Virus record (IMG/VR): IMGVR_UViG_3300031578_000036
Location: 1-59,113 of that record
From: a virus
Strand: one strand, 5' to 3'
DNA: 59,113 nucleotides
Shown here: positions 45,306 to 53,468 of the stretch, one piece after another
Layout: each line of letters begins with the position of its first letter
Position numbering within the stretch: position 1 is the stretch's first letter
The notes under the pieces: model-generated
The model's input: the letters and a program-made list of their open reading frames with translations, nothing else
What the model was told of the DNA's origin: nothing
The model's database searches: none
Position numbers and translations under genes: made by a program

Positions 45306-45634
45306 GGTTCCACCTGGGCAGAACCCATCGGAATCTCGGGATCGTCCACGGCGCGGGTGTTTATCATGCGATCCGCGAAGATCGTCCCCGCCTCGCCGGG
45401 CTTGCCGAACATCCCCGTGACGGCCCGGACCACCGCCTCGGCCGGGGCCTTGCTTAGCGCGCCGTCAATCGGGAGCGCGAACAGGACGCAGAAGACGATG
45501 AAGGCTTCGGCCCAATTCGCTGCACCTATGGGGGAGTGCGCGAGTCGCCACACCTCGGCGAGCGTGAACAGCGCCACGGTCCACCGCGTCGTGGACCACC
45601 ACGGCCAGCGCATCTTCTGGCGGCGCTCGGTCAT
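45302..45634 (-). CDS. Holin-like membrane protein (110 residues)
   Basis: Basic N-terminus, two hydrophobic segments (TVALFTLAEVWRL; WAEAFIVFCVLFALPIDGAL), soluble tail. Directly before the endolysin (ATGA). The topology fits holin class II or a GH108-associated 3TM-type protein. Confidence 0.68.
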   Translation of the reverse strand: MTERRQKMRWPWWSTTRWTVALFTLAEVWRLAHSPIGAANWAEAFIVFCVLFALPIDGALSKAPAEAVVRAVTGMFGKPGEAGTIFADRMINTRAVDDPEIPMGSAQVEP

Positions 45635-45681
45635 GGCCCGCGCCTGCCGTGTACTCGTGTGGTGCGCCGTTCTCTCTGCAT
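45631..45681 (-). CDS. Possible 16-residue leader peptide of lysis genes
   Basis: ATG at 45681 after CAACGGGGGGAC, reading MQRERRTTRVHGRRGP and stopping with TGA overlapping the holin ATG. May only serve translational coupling. A longer frame starting at 45744 lacks a ribosome site. Confidence 0.3.
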   Translation of the reverse strand: MQRERRTTRVHGRRGP

Positions 45682-45709
45682 GGCGTCCCCCCGTTGCCAG
45701 ATGGCTTCT

Positions 45710-45738
45710 ATTCTACGGGCGATTACCGATTCGGGCAA
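45710..45738 (-). promoter_or_regulatory. Putative promoter of the lysis genes
   Basis: On the minus strand TTGCCC (45738-45733), a 17-base spacer, TAGAAT (45715-45710). Directly upstream of the holin and endolysin genes and in one of the few non-coding gaps. Confidence 0.5.
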
Positions 45739-45771
45739 GTGCATCATGCAAGAAAACGCGCCCTCGGCTCA

Positions 45772-45861
45772 TCACAATCCCAGCACGAAGCGAACGATCT
45801 GCCGCAGTCCTTCGTCCGTCCGCCACAACTCCGTCAGCACCGCGAATAGCGCCGAGAACAT
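45772..45861 (-). CDS. Tiny protein (29 residues)
   Basis: Reads MFSALFAVLTELWRTDEGLR and a hydrophobic end (IVRFVLGL). It begins four bases after the stop of the Gly-rich membrane gene; the ribosome site is weak. Could be a holin-associated peptide. Low certainty. Confidence 0.35.
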   Translation of the reverse strand: MFSALFAVLTELWRTDEGLRQIVRFVLGL

Positions 45862-45864
45862 GTG

Positions 45865-46020
45865 TTAGTTGTCCCGGCTATCCGGCTCGTCGCCACCGCC
45901 ACCGCCACCGCCACCTGGATGGCTGGAGGTGAACGGCTTCCGCTGAAGTAACTTGACGATGACCGACCCAGCGATCACCAACGTGACCGCGGCGATCAGA
46001 ATCCCAATCCACTTGCTCAT
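45865..46020 (-). CDS. Small single-pass membrane protein with Gly-rich tail (51 residues)
   Basis: MSKWIGILIAAVTLVIAGSV is the membrane helix; KLLQRKPF follows, then eight Gly residues and an acidic end (DEPDSRDN). ATGA with the glycosyltransferase stop. Pinholin-like size, but function not known. Confidence 0.6.
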   Translation of the reverse strand: MSKWIGILIAAVTLVIAGSVIVKLLQRKPFTSSHPGGGGGGGGDEPDSRDN

Positions 46021-47006
46021 GATGCCTCCTGTGTGAGTGCGTGCAATTCTTCCCGCTGGCGGCACGGCACCGCTCCGCGGATCAGGACCGCGCCAGCCGC
46101 CTTGACCTCTTCCAGGTATCGGTGCGAGGCGTAGCGTGGGTTCACATGGTTCTCGATTGCGTAGGGTTCCTGGTGGATGTAGTCGCCCTTGTGAAACAGC
46201 CGTTCCCGGTCCCGGGCCGTGACCCCGGCGTTGTGGTAGATGGCGCGCTCGTCCCAACGTTCAGCCAGGTCGGTGGCCCAGGTGAACGCCAGCTCGGGAG
46301 CGATTGCCGTCTTGTGTCCCGCACGCCAGGCGCCCCAGAGCATGGCCCACATGTCGGCCGTGAAGACCTGAATCTCGTGATACTTCTCCGGCGTCGCAGG
46401 ATCGGCCTTGATCTCCCTCGTGCGGCGGCGGAGATAGGCGTACAGCGTCTCGCTGTCCTCGTACATGCGCCGCCACCAATCCGCATCAATACCCTTCATC
46501 ACGTATTGAGCGCCTCCGGCTCCGGCGTCATTGGCCTCCGGCACGCCCGGGTCGAGCCCCATCAGCTCGCACATCCCCTCGTACAGCCCATGACCCTTGC
46601 TCCGCAAGTAATCCACCCCGATATAGCTGCGGCAATCGCTGACGTGCCATGTTTTTCCCTCGGCCAGATGATCCCAGGCCGGAGGCCGCGTGAGCACAAT
46701 ATCGCAGTCATGATAGAACACAGTCGCCCCCTCCAGCTCCGGGAAGCCCTCCCAGTGCTGGGCCAGCACATAAGGCCGGATCGACAAGGCGTACACGGGA
46801 TTCGTCCGCCGGTCGTGGTAGAAGGCGAACCGCACGCCAGGGTAGGTGCGCAGCACGGCGCGCCACGAAGGGGGCACGCAGCGCGTCACCGCGCCCACCA
46901 CGTGGATCGACCCAGGCTCAACGCCATTGCGGAGGAAGCTCCGCAGCATGGTAGCCACCTGCCAAGCGTAATAGTTCGTGACAGGTTGGGCGCAGAGGTA
47001 GATCAT
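46017..47006 (-). CDS. Glycosyltransferase-like protein with DxD motif (329 residues)
   Basis: Resembles GT-A enzymes acting on surface structures: N-terminal MIYLCAQPVTNYYAWQV, VFYHDCDIVLTR (DCD, about residue 100, metal/nucleotide sugar site), DCRSYIGVDYLRSKG, AGGAQYVMKG, ADMWAMLWGAW and AFTWATDLAERWDERAIYHN. No membrane segment. Overlaps the GT2-like gene. Donor and acceptor unknown; may glycosylate virion protein or host polysaccharide. Confidence 0.78.
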   Translation of the reverse strand: MIYLCAQPVTNYYAWQVATMLRSFLRNGVEPGSIHVVGAVTRCVPPSWRAVLRTYPGVRFAFYHDRRTNPVYALSIRPYVLAQHWEGFPELEGATVFYHDCDIVLTRPPAWDHLAEGKTWHVSDCRSYIGVDYLRSKGHGLYEGMCELMGLDPGVPEANDAGAGGAQYVMKGIDADWWRRMYEDSETLYAYLRRRTREIKADPATPEKYHEIQVFTADMWAMLWGAWRAGHKTAIAPELAFTWATDLAERWDERAIYHNAGVTARDRERLFHKGDYIHQEPYAIENHVNPRYASHRYLEEVKAAGAVLIRGAVPCRQREELHALTQEAS

Positions 47007-47704
47007 CAGCCAGCTCCCCTAGCTAACGCCGCATCCCGGAGGGTGGGGAGGAAGCTCACGTCACCCGGCTCGATTGACGCTCCATTGCCCGTATCCTGGT
47101 GCGCCGCTTTCCATGCCGCGACCCGCTGCGAGAGAGACGCCTTGCCACCCAGTGACCCGGACGCATGGTGCATCCCGAATCCCCAAGTGTAGACATAGGA
47201 GAAGCGTTCAGGCCCCACATCCTCATCGACGATGCGGAGATTAGCCAGGAGGGGCCCGTGCTCGTCTCCCTGCCCAATCCGGTACCCTACACGACGCACA
47301 GCCGCTGTCCGGAAAAGGACGGAAGCCTCGAAGGCGTTTCCCGCTGCCTCTAGGTATCCCTTTCCGCCGTGCAAAAACCACGACCTTGACGGCTTCCATC
47401 CGTCCGCCTCACCAATTCGGGCCATCGCCTGGGAAAGATGCCAGGGGAACCAGAAGTCATCGTCGTCCCAGGTATGGACGAAATCACCGCGTGCCTCCTC
47501 CAAGACCCGAATCCGGCCCGCGCCGAGGTCGTCGTGCCACGGTTCGTTGAGGATCTTCACGCCCTGCATCGTCGTCCTGAGTGGTTCTGGGTGCGTGTTC
47601 AAAATCACCCACTCACGGTCAGCGTAATCCTGCCATGCCCAACAGGCAGCGGCCTGGCAGAGTTGCTTGTAGCGCCCGTGGGTGACGGTGAGGCAAGAGA
47701 TCAT
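47006..47704 (-). CDS. GT2-like glycosyltransferase (232 residues)
   Basis: Begins MISCLTVTHGRYKQLCQAAA, characteristic of GT-A/GT2 enzymes; FVHTWDDDDFWFPWHLSQAM contains the acidic nucleotide-sugar motif (about residues 76-80); SWFLHGGKGYLEAAGN and FEASVLFRTAAVRRVG follow. Small for GT2 and without membrane helices. ATGA overlap with the methyltransferase upstream. Confidence 0.8.
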   Translation of the reverse strand: MISCLTVTHGRYKQLCQAAACWAWQDYADREWVILNTHPEPLRTTMQGVKILNEPWHDDLGAGRIRVLEEARGDFVHTWDDDDFWFPWHLSQAMARIGEADGWKPSRSWFLHGGKGYLEAAGNAFEASVLFRTAAVRRVGYRIGQGDEHGPLLANLRIVDEDVGPERFSYVYTWGFGMHHASGSLGGKASLSQRVAAWKAAHQDTGNGASIEPGDVSFLPTLRDAALARGAG

Positions 47705-48288
47705 ATTACGGCCCTCCGTTGCAAAAGTACCTGGGCTTCGATGTGGTGAAGGGCCCTGAATCCACGGCCCAGCAGGAACGGGATCGTCCTCCTTCCCTTA
47801 CCGCTCCAGTCCCGATCGAACACGTCGTCGATCAGCACCAGCGCACCCGGGCTGAGCTTCGGGAGGGCGGCTTCGGCTTCGGCTAGGTTGTGGGCGTGAC
47901 ACCGGGCCACGTTATCAGGATCTCCGCAGTAGTCGTAGCTGTCGAGATAGAGCAAGTCGATCTGTCCACCGAAAGCCCGCAGGAAAGCCACACTGTCAGC
48001 CGTCACGAGATGGACCTGCAAGCCGGGATTGGGATAGTAGGTGGCCCGGAGCAGTTGGGCGCAGCGTGTGGCTGCGGGGTCCACATCCACCGAATAGAGG
48101 GTTGATCCGGTCTCTTGACAGAAGCCCAGCCAGTGATAGGTGGACCATCCGTCACCGAGGCGGGAGTCTCCCTCCAGACTCCGGACGGAACCCGTCTCCA
48201 CAATCGTCACCGCCCCCCCAGGGAATGTGCTCCGCAGGCTGTCCAACGTCGCCGCGAAAGACTTAGCCCTGCCGGTTTCGATCATCAT
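47701..48288 (-). CDS. SAM-dependent methyltransferase-like protein (195 residues)
   Basis: VTIVETGSVRSLEGDS (glycine-poor motif I variant), STLYSVDVDPAATRCAQLL (motif II), QVHLVTADSVAFLRAFGGQI, DLLYLDSYDYCGDP and LSPGALVLIDDVFDRDW fit the Methyltransf_24/cephalosporin-hydroxylase-like group. DSYD and IDDVF are acidic, so a metal-dependent reaction is possible. TGATG overlap with the poly-Thr protein gene. Confidence 0.8.
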   Translation of the reverse strand: MMIETGRAKSFAATLDSLRSTFPGGAVTIVETGSVRSLEGDSRLGDGWSTYHWLGFCQETGSTLYSVDVDPAATRCAQLLRATYYPNPGLQVHLVTADSVAFLRAFGGQIDLLYLDSYDYCGDPDNVARCHAHNLAEAEAALPKLSPGALVLIDDVFDRDWSGKGRRTIPFLLGRGFRALHHIEAQVLLQRRAVI

Positions 48289-49343
48289 CAGCACGCTCCC
48301 GTGTCAACGATCTGCCCGGCCGAAACCTGATACCAAGTTACCGCGTCAGAATAGAAGCCATTGTTGGCAGCCTGCGCGCAGATGGCGTTGAAGTACACCA
48401 GGCTCCCAATCCCCAGGATCGCGTCAGGGCTGTAGAGGTTCTGGCTGGGGACTTCCTCGCAAGCGATCACGGCGGATACCCCCTCGCTGAAGATTCCATG
48501 GTCATAGCAGGGTGCAGCCGTGGTGGTTGTCGTCGTAGTCGTTGTAGTCGGTGGTGCCGTCGTGGTCGTGGTTGTCGTGGTGGTAGTCGGCGGCGTGCAC
48601 GCTTCCGTCGCGACGATCTCGCCGCCGGAGACCTGGTACCAGTCCACGCCGTCAGAGTAGAAGCCATTGCCGGCGGCTTGCGCGCAGCCGGAGTCAAAGT
48701 ACACCAAGCTCCCGATGCCGAGTATGGCGTCCGGGCTATAGAGGTTCTGGCTGGGAATTTCCTCGCAGGCGATAGAGGCGGTGACGCCTTCGCTGAAGAC
48801 TCCGTGATCGTAGCAAGGCGCCGCAGTCGTTGTTGTGGTTGTTGTAGTCGTAGTCGTCGTCGGCGCAGCCGTTGTCGTCGTTGTCGTCGGCGCAGCCGTC
48901 GTCGTGGTGGTCGTCTCGCCCGCACACGTTCCGGTAGCGGCGATCTGCCCGGCTGAGACCTGGTACCAGTCCACGCCGTCAGAGTAGTAGCCGTTGCCCG
49001 CAGCCTGGGCGCAAGTGGAGTTGAAGTAGACCAGGCTGCCGATCCCGAGTATCGCATCCGGGCTGTACAAGTGCTGAGACGGGATCTCCTCGCAGGCGAT
49101 CAGGGCGGTCACGCCCTCGCTGAAGACGCCGTGGTCATAGCAGGGGGCCGCTGTCGTGGTGGTTGTAGTTGTAGTCGTTGTAGTTGTTGTGGTCGTGGTC
49201 GTCTTCTGGAAGATCAGCCGGTTTCCACCCGCGCTACCGGCCCACAACTCGGTCAACTCGACGTTGCCGCCTGCGGTCCCGACATGGATCTCCGTGAGCT
49301 GCTTGTTCCCGCCAGCCGTGCCGACGTGCGTCTCAATGGCCAT
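48288..49343 (-). CDS. Tail-region protein with three Cys modules and poly-Thr linkers
   Basis: A 351-residue protein. Residues 1-47 hold three copies of a short motif (VGTAGGNKQLTEI, VGTAGGNVELTEL, AGSAGGNRLIFQ) found at N-termini of phage tail-associated proteins. Then come three modules of about 70 residues (CYDHG, FSEGV, IACEE, SPDAILGIGSLVYF, CAQAA, YSD, WYQVS) separated by Thr tracts: 17 Thr first, then TTTTTTAAPTTTTTTAAP-type, then a Pro-Thr type. Synonymous codons ACG, ACC, ACA, ACT are mixed, so the tract is kept at protein level. Likely a host-contact adhesin; linkers are possible O-glycosylation targets. Confidence 0.78.
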   Translation of the reverse strand: MAIETHVGTAGGNKQLTEIHVGTAGGNVELTELWAGSAGGNRLIFQKTTTTTTTTTTTTTTTTTAAPCYDHGVFSEGVTALIACEEIPSQHLYSPDAILGIGSLVYFNSTCAQAAGNGYYSDGVDWYQVSAGQIAATGTCAGETTTTTTAAPTTTTTTAAPTTTTTTTTTTTTAAPCYDHGVFSEGVTASIACEEIPSQNLYSPDAILGIGSLVYFDSGCAQAAGNGFYSDGVDWYQVSGGEIVATEACTPPTTTTTTTTTTAPPTTTTTTTTTTAAPCYDHGIFSEGVSAVIACEEVPSQNLYSPDAILGIGSLVYFNAICAQAANNGFYSDAVTWYQVSAGQIVDTGAC

Positions 49344-52300
49344 CAACTATGCCGCCCGTAGAGGGCGCCCACGGCGAGCGCGCCAGGGGCGGCGGTGCTG
49401 AGTGTGAGGTTCAATTTCACGCGCGGTTGGTTGCCGGTAGATTTATCCCTGAGCAGGCCCGTGCCGATCACCAGTATCGTGCCGAGCATGCCGCCGCCCG
49501 TCGAGTCGGTACGAATCGGAACGAGCAGGTTGCCGCCCCAGCTCATCGGGGGGCCAGCATCTCCGGGGCCAACCGCGCCGCCGGTTGCGTTATACGGGGT
49601 GACTGTTGCGCCGGTGACCCCATAGGACAATGCGAAGAGGATGTTGCCCTCTGGGCTGGCGATGTTTGTGTTCCCGCTGCCGCTGCCCGTGGAACCATCC
49701 GTCCATGTGTAATGCAGGCTCTTTACGGCGCTACTCGCTGCCTGGTACTGGAGCCTGTTTGTCATCACGGCGGCCCCCAACACCCACTGCACCACGGGCT
49801 CGACCCAGATGCTCTTGAGCGTGTTCCGGCCTATACCCATCGTTAGCGCGTCGTAAAACGCCGTGCTGCTCTCCGTGCCGGTTCCGCCCGTGCTGCTGTA
49901 GCCCAGCAGCCCGATGTACCACATCTCCCCGTCGGTTGCGGTAGCCAGGCCCGTGCTCACCCCACCGCGCCCGTTTTTGGCTGCCGCTGCGCGGATCGTG
50001 GCAAGCGCCGGATTGCCTGCGGAGCTTACGGCGATCTTGGCGCTACGCGTATCCTTGTCGCCCTGCCAGGTGACGTTGAGCTTGCCGCCGGTGGAGAAGC
50101 TGCCCCACGCGGCCACGTCGGGGATCTTGCCCTTGTCGAAGCCGGGGCTCGACAGGTTGACGGGGAATCCGGTCGAGTCGTTCGTGTCGTAGAGCAATCG
50201 CCATTCGACGAAGCTCTGATGCTTCTCTATCAGCGTCACTTCTTGCGCGTAAGTGCTGTTGTTCGTCAACGTGCCCGCGGCGCGCGAGCCCTTTAGCGCC
50301 CACGCGCTCGGCGCCGCCGTCCCGCTCTTGTACCGAGCGTACAGCTTTTTGGCCTGCCAAGTGCTCGGGTCGATCACTTTGACGCCGTGTGTTGCCACCA
50401 CTAAGCCTTCCGAGCTGTTCGTCTCCAGGAGGCACGGCACGCGCTCGCCCCGCATGTCCGCGGCTAGGAGCATGGCGCCGTGATTCGTGTAGTCCGTGCT
50501 GGCACTAGGATAGGCGGCGGCGAGCAAGCGCATGACCTGGCCGACCTTCACCGTCCCCGCTGCCGTTGCCCAGGAGAGCGTGCTGGATCCGGCCAGCGCG
50601 CGTTTGCGACCGTTCGCCGTCGAGGCCGTGGCGAGCGCGATCTCTGCAGGCCAGAGCAGGCCAGCGGACGGCAGGCCCGATATCCACGCCACGCGCACGT
50701 GCGTCGCGTCCGCGTCCGCGCGCACGGCGATCTTGGCGGACCCGTCCACCTCATTGACCTTGAGGCCCACGGTGAGCATGTCGGTCAGCGGCGAGGCGTC
50801 CACGTAGGTCAGGAACCGATCACTGAGCGAGCCCCGGTTGTCCACGCTCCAAGCTTCCAGCGCACGCAGGCTCTTACCCGTGGGCCGGGGCACGATGACG
50901 TTGACGCTGTAGCCGCTTTCCTTCCAGCCGGTCAGGGGGTAGCGTGTGTTGCCCGTGGAGGCCAGCGTGCTCAGGTATTGCGTGCCGAACATGGTAACCA
51001 GCGCGCCGTCCGTGCGGGCCGTCATCTTGAATGTTACACCCGTGCTTGACGTGCTCGCCGCCGTGGATTTCGCGACCTCAATAGTAGGGCGCCGGAACTG
51101 GCTGCCCCAATTGCGCGTGCGCCGCCGGCCACGCCGACCCGGCACGCCCAGCCCGCTCAGGTCCTCGGGCCGGTTGGACAGCACCACGGAAGTCTCGCCC
51201 GGGTTGTCCAGGTTGCGCCGGATCTCCAGCACGCGGGTCTCGATGTCGAAGCCCATCTCGGGATCCGTCACCACGACCATGCCGCCGAGCTTCAACTGGT
51301 CCAGCGACAGTTCCGGGTGCATCCGCTCGAGGTCCGCCATACTGACTTCGAAGCTGACATACGGCCAGGAGTAGGTGACGAGGTAGTCGTTCGCCTCGCG
51401 CCATAGCAGGTTGCTCGCCCGCGAGTCATAGAACAACTCGGCGCCTGCGGCCGTCTGCGTGAGCTGGCCAGCGTCCAGGTACCATTCGGCGCCGCCCGTG
51501 CTGTAGGCCGTCACCCGGACCCGCACGCCCGTACTGGCCACCTGGAAGAAGTCCACCCCGGCAATCGCCAGGTTCTCCACCCACACGTCGCGCACGCTGG
51601 TGATCGCGGGCTCTGCGCCGTCTGGCGGATAGAGGCCGCCCTGCGTGCTGCTCACGTCCACCAGTTCCATCTTGACCGTGCCGCTCTTGACCAGCAGCGC
51701 GATCTGCCCGGTGAAATACGGGCCCTGGCTGGACGGCTCGATACCGACCACCGCGCTCTCCACGCCAAGCCCGGAGGTAAGCGCCGTCAGGTGTAGGCTC
51801 TGCGTACCGTAGCGCGTGTAGATGCTCGCCGTCTCGGCTGACGAGGCCGGGGCGCCCACGAGTGTCCAGCCTGCGGGCTCGCCGCCCGTGCTCAGCGCGC
51901 CGCCCAGGTACGGGTTGGTGAGCAGGTTGTCCACGGGCGGGATGTCCTCCCGGTCGTAGACCTGTACCACCATGCCGTAGGTTGCGACGTTGGCCGGATG
52001 CTGGAGGTAGACCAGATCCGCGCCGGCCGCGCTGCCCCGGAAATGGACACGCTCGCCGACCGTGATCCCGTGGGCCGCCGCGCTCAGGACCACCGTATAG
52101 CCTGTGCTGCTGTCCACGATGGGGGTGACGGTACCGCCCGGTTCCTCAAGCCACAGGCCGTTGAACTGGTCGGGGATGCGTACCGGCGGGCCGTCCACCG
52201 TGCTGATTGTGACCGTCTTGCTGCTCACGCCCGAGACCAGCCAGGAGGCGTCAGCGATGCTCATCCGGTCGCCCTGGTCGCCGCCCCCGCGCGGGTACAC

Positions 52301-53005
52301 GCGGGTGGCCATGTTCGTGCGCGCGTCCGAGTCGCGACCCAAGCCCAACATGTTGAAGCTGTACCGGATGTAGACGGGATCGAATGTGGAGCCGATGCGC
52401 GTGGACAGCGATACCGTATAAGTCGGTGCCGTGCTGTCGCGCTGCACGTCCAGTTCGAGGCCCGTCTGCGTGGCGATCTCGGACAGCGCGGAGAGTGGGT
52501 TGTCCCAATCGTACACGATGTCGAGCGGTTCCAGCGTCAGGCCGCCCGTGCTGCCCACGGTACCGAGCGTGAAGTGCGCCGGGGCCGCCGTCATGGCTAC
52601 AGCCGCGTGCGCCGCCGGGGCCAGGTTGTACAACTCGAAGTACGGATTGACGTCGCCGTTGGCTTCGGTGCGTGTCACCATGCCCTGGGAGAGATCGTAG
52701 CGGATGCCCTCGCACTCGACCGTGGCGCGCAGTCCGTCCGGGCCCCGGCTCTGCGTGGTGCGGACGATGCGCCATTCCTTCCAGGTGCCGTCCCTGAATA
52801 CGACGCGCAGCACGCGGCGCTCCAGGATGCTCGGCCACGACGCACCAAGCCGGTGCAGCTCGAAACGGGCGGTGTCCTTGCCGTCCAGCGTCACGTCGTC
52901 CGTCGCGCTCAGCCAATCATTGACGATGGCCATGCGTGAGGCGGCAGTAGATGACGCCTGGCAGTCCGTCCAGATTTCGATGTGCTCGATGACGCGGGCT
53001 GCCAC
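49343..53005 (-). CDS. Large tail hub/tip protein (1220 residues)
   Basis: Largest protein of the genome. Residues 1-330 have the beta-rich look of tail hub/central tip proteins (TARFELHRLG, LRVVFRDGTWKEWRIVRTT, FELYNLAPAAHAAVA, ATRVYPRGGGDQGDR). Residues 330-600 resemble jelly-roll carbohydrate-binding segments (YDREDIPPVDNLLTNPYLGG). The remaining half is a string of beta-domains; GRRGRRRTRNWGSQF near 640 is a basic linker. GTG start with GGGAGT upstream. Expected at the tail end, between Dit/adhesins and the poly-Thr protein. Confidence 0.8.
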   Translation of the reverse strand: MAARVIEHIEIWTDCQASSTAASRMAIVNDWLSATDDVTLDGKDTARFELHRLGASWPSILERRVLRVVFRDGTWKEWRIVRTTQSRGPDGLRATVECEGIRYDLSQGMVTRTEANGDVNPYFELYNLAPAAHAAVAMTAAPAHFTLGTVGSTGGLTLEPLDIVYDWDNPLSALSEIATQTGLELDVQRDSTAPTYTVSLSTRIGSTFDPVYIRYSFNMLGLGRDSDARTNMATRVYPRGGGDQGDRMSIADASWLVSGVSSKTVTISTVDGPPVRIPDQFNGLWLEEPGGTVTPIVDSSTGYTVVLSAAAHGITVGERVHFRGSAAGADLVYLQHPANVATYGMVVQVYDREDIPPVDNLLTNPYLGGALSTGGEPAGWTLVGAPASSAETASIYTRYGTQSLHLTALTSGLGVESAVVGIEPSSQGPYFTGQIALLVKSGTVKMELVDVSSTQGGLYPPDGAEPAITSVRDVWVENLAIAGVDFFQVASTGVRVRVTAYSTGGAEWYLDAGQLTQTAAGAELFYDSRASNLLWREANDYLVTYSWPYVSFEVSMADLERMHPELSLDQLKLGGMVVVTDPEMGFDIETRVLEIRRNLDNPGETSVVLSNRPEDLSGLGVPGRRGRRRTRNWGSQFRRPTIEVAKSTAASTSSTGVTFKMTARTDGALVTMFGTQYLSTLASTGNTRYPLTGWKESGYSVNVIVPRPTGKSLRALEAWSVDNRGSLSDRFLTYVDASPLTDMLTVGLKVNEVDGSAKIAVRADADATHVRVAWISGLPSAGLLWPAEIALATASTANGRKRALAGSSTLSWATAAGTVKVGQVMRLLAAAYPSASTDYTNHGAMLLAADMRGERVPCLLETNSSEGLVVATHGVKVIDPSTWQAKKLYARYKSGTAAPSAWALKGSRAAGTLTNNSTYAQEVTLIEKHQSFVEWRLLYDTNDSTGFPVNLSSPGFDKGKIPDVAAWGSFSTGGKLNVTWQGDKDTRSAKIAVSSAGNPALATIRAAAAKNGRGGVSTGLATATDGEMWYIGLLGYSSTGGTGTESSTAFYDALTMGIGRNTLKSIWVEPVVQWVLGAAVMTNRLQYQAASSAVKSLHYTWTDGSTGSGSGNTNIASPEGNILFALSYGVTGATVTPYNATGGAVGPGDAGPPMSWGGNLLVPIRTDSTGGGMLGTILVIGTGLLRDKSTGNQPRVKLNLTLSTAAPGALAVGALYGRHS

Positions 53006-53009
53006 GGGC

Positions 53010-53468
53010 CTACTCCCTGCTCAGTTCGCGCTGCTCCAGGGCAAGCTCCCGCTCCCCGAACGCGATGGGCACCAGAAGCTCGCGCAGCTTCGGCGGCTTG
53101 CCGCTCACGCCGCCCGGCTTGTCCTTCAGCTTGCCGCGGCGCATGACCTTGCGGGGCACCGTGGGCTTCAGCGTCTCGCCATCCTTCAGCGTGACAGCCT
53201 CCACGGGCTCGTCCTCCTCCCACTCAGCGTCGAATACCTTGCCGCGCTCCGTGGTCGTCAGGGCCTTGGCGCACGCCCGCCACGAACCGGCCACGAGGGT
53301 TGCGCCCATCGCCTCCAGTTCCGGGTGCGGGTTGCGCGCGCTGTAGAGATAGAGCCATTTCGTGCCCCGGCTGATCTCCACCACGTCCCCGAACGGGGCG
53401 GGCCGTCCGTCCACCTCGGGCGGATAGGTGGCGAGCGTGATGTCGAGCTTGTAGAGTCCGCGTCCCAT
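53010..53468 (-). CDS. Tail-associated protein (152 residues)
   Basis: The start ATG at 53468 overlaps the stop of the LamG-like gene (TAATG), after GGAGGAG 8 bases upstream. Contains LYKLDITLATYPPEVDG, WLYLYSARNPHPELEAMG, VRRGKLKDKPGG. Probable baseplate/hub connector by position between the adhesin-like genes and the tail hub. No family recognised. Confidence 0.7.
   Translation of the reverse strand: MGRGLYKLDITLATYPPEVDGRPAPFGDVVEISRGTKWLYLYSARNPHPELEAMGATLVAGSWRACAKALTTTERGKVFDAEWEEDEPVEAVTLKDGETLKPTVPRKVMRRGKLKDKPGGVSGKPPKLRELLVPIAFGERELALEQRELSRE

Noticed and set aside
49156-49401. Poly-valine plus-strand frame
   Set aside because: Simple complement of Thr codons in the poly-Thr linker.
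51998-52939. 313-codon plus-strand frame opposite the tail hub gene
   Set aside because: Antisense shadow with no domain; the minus-strand hub gene explains the region.
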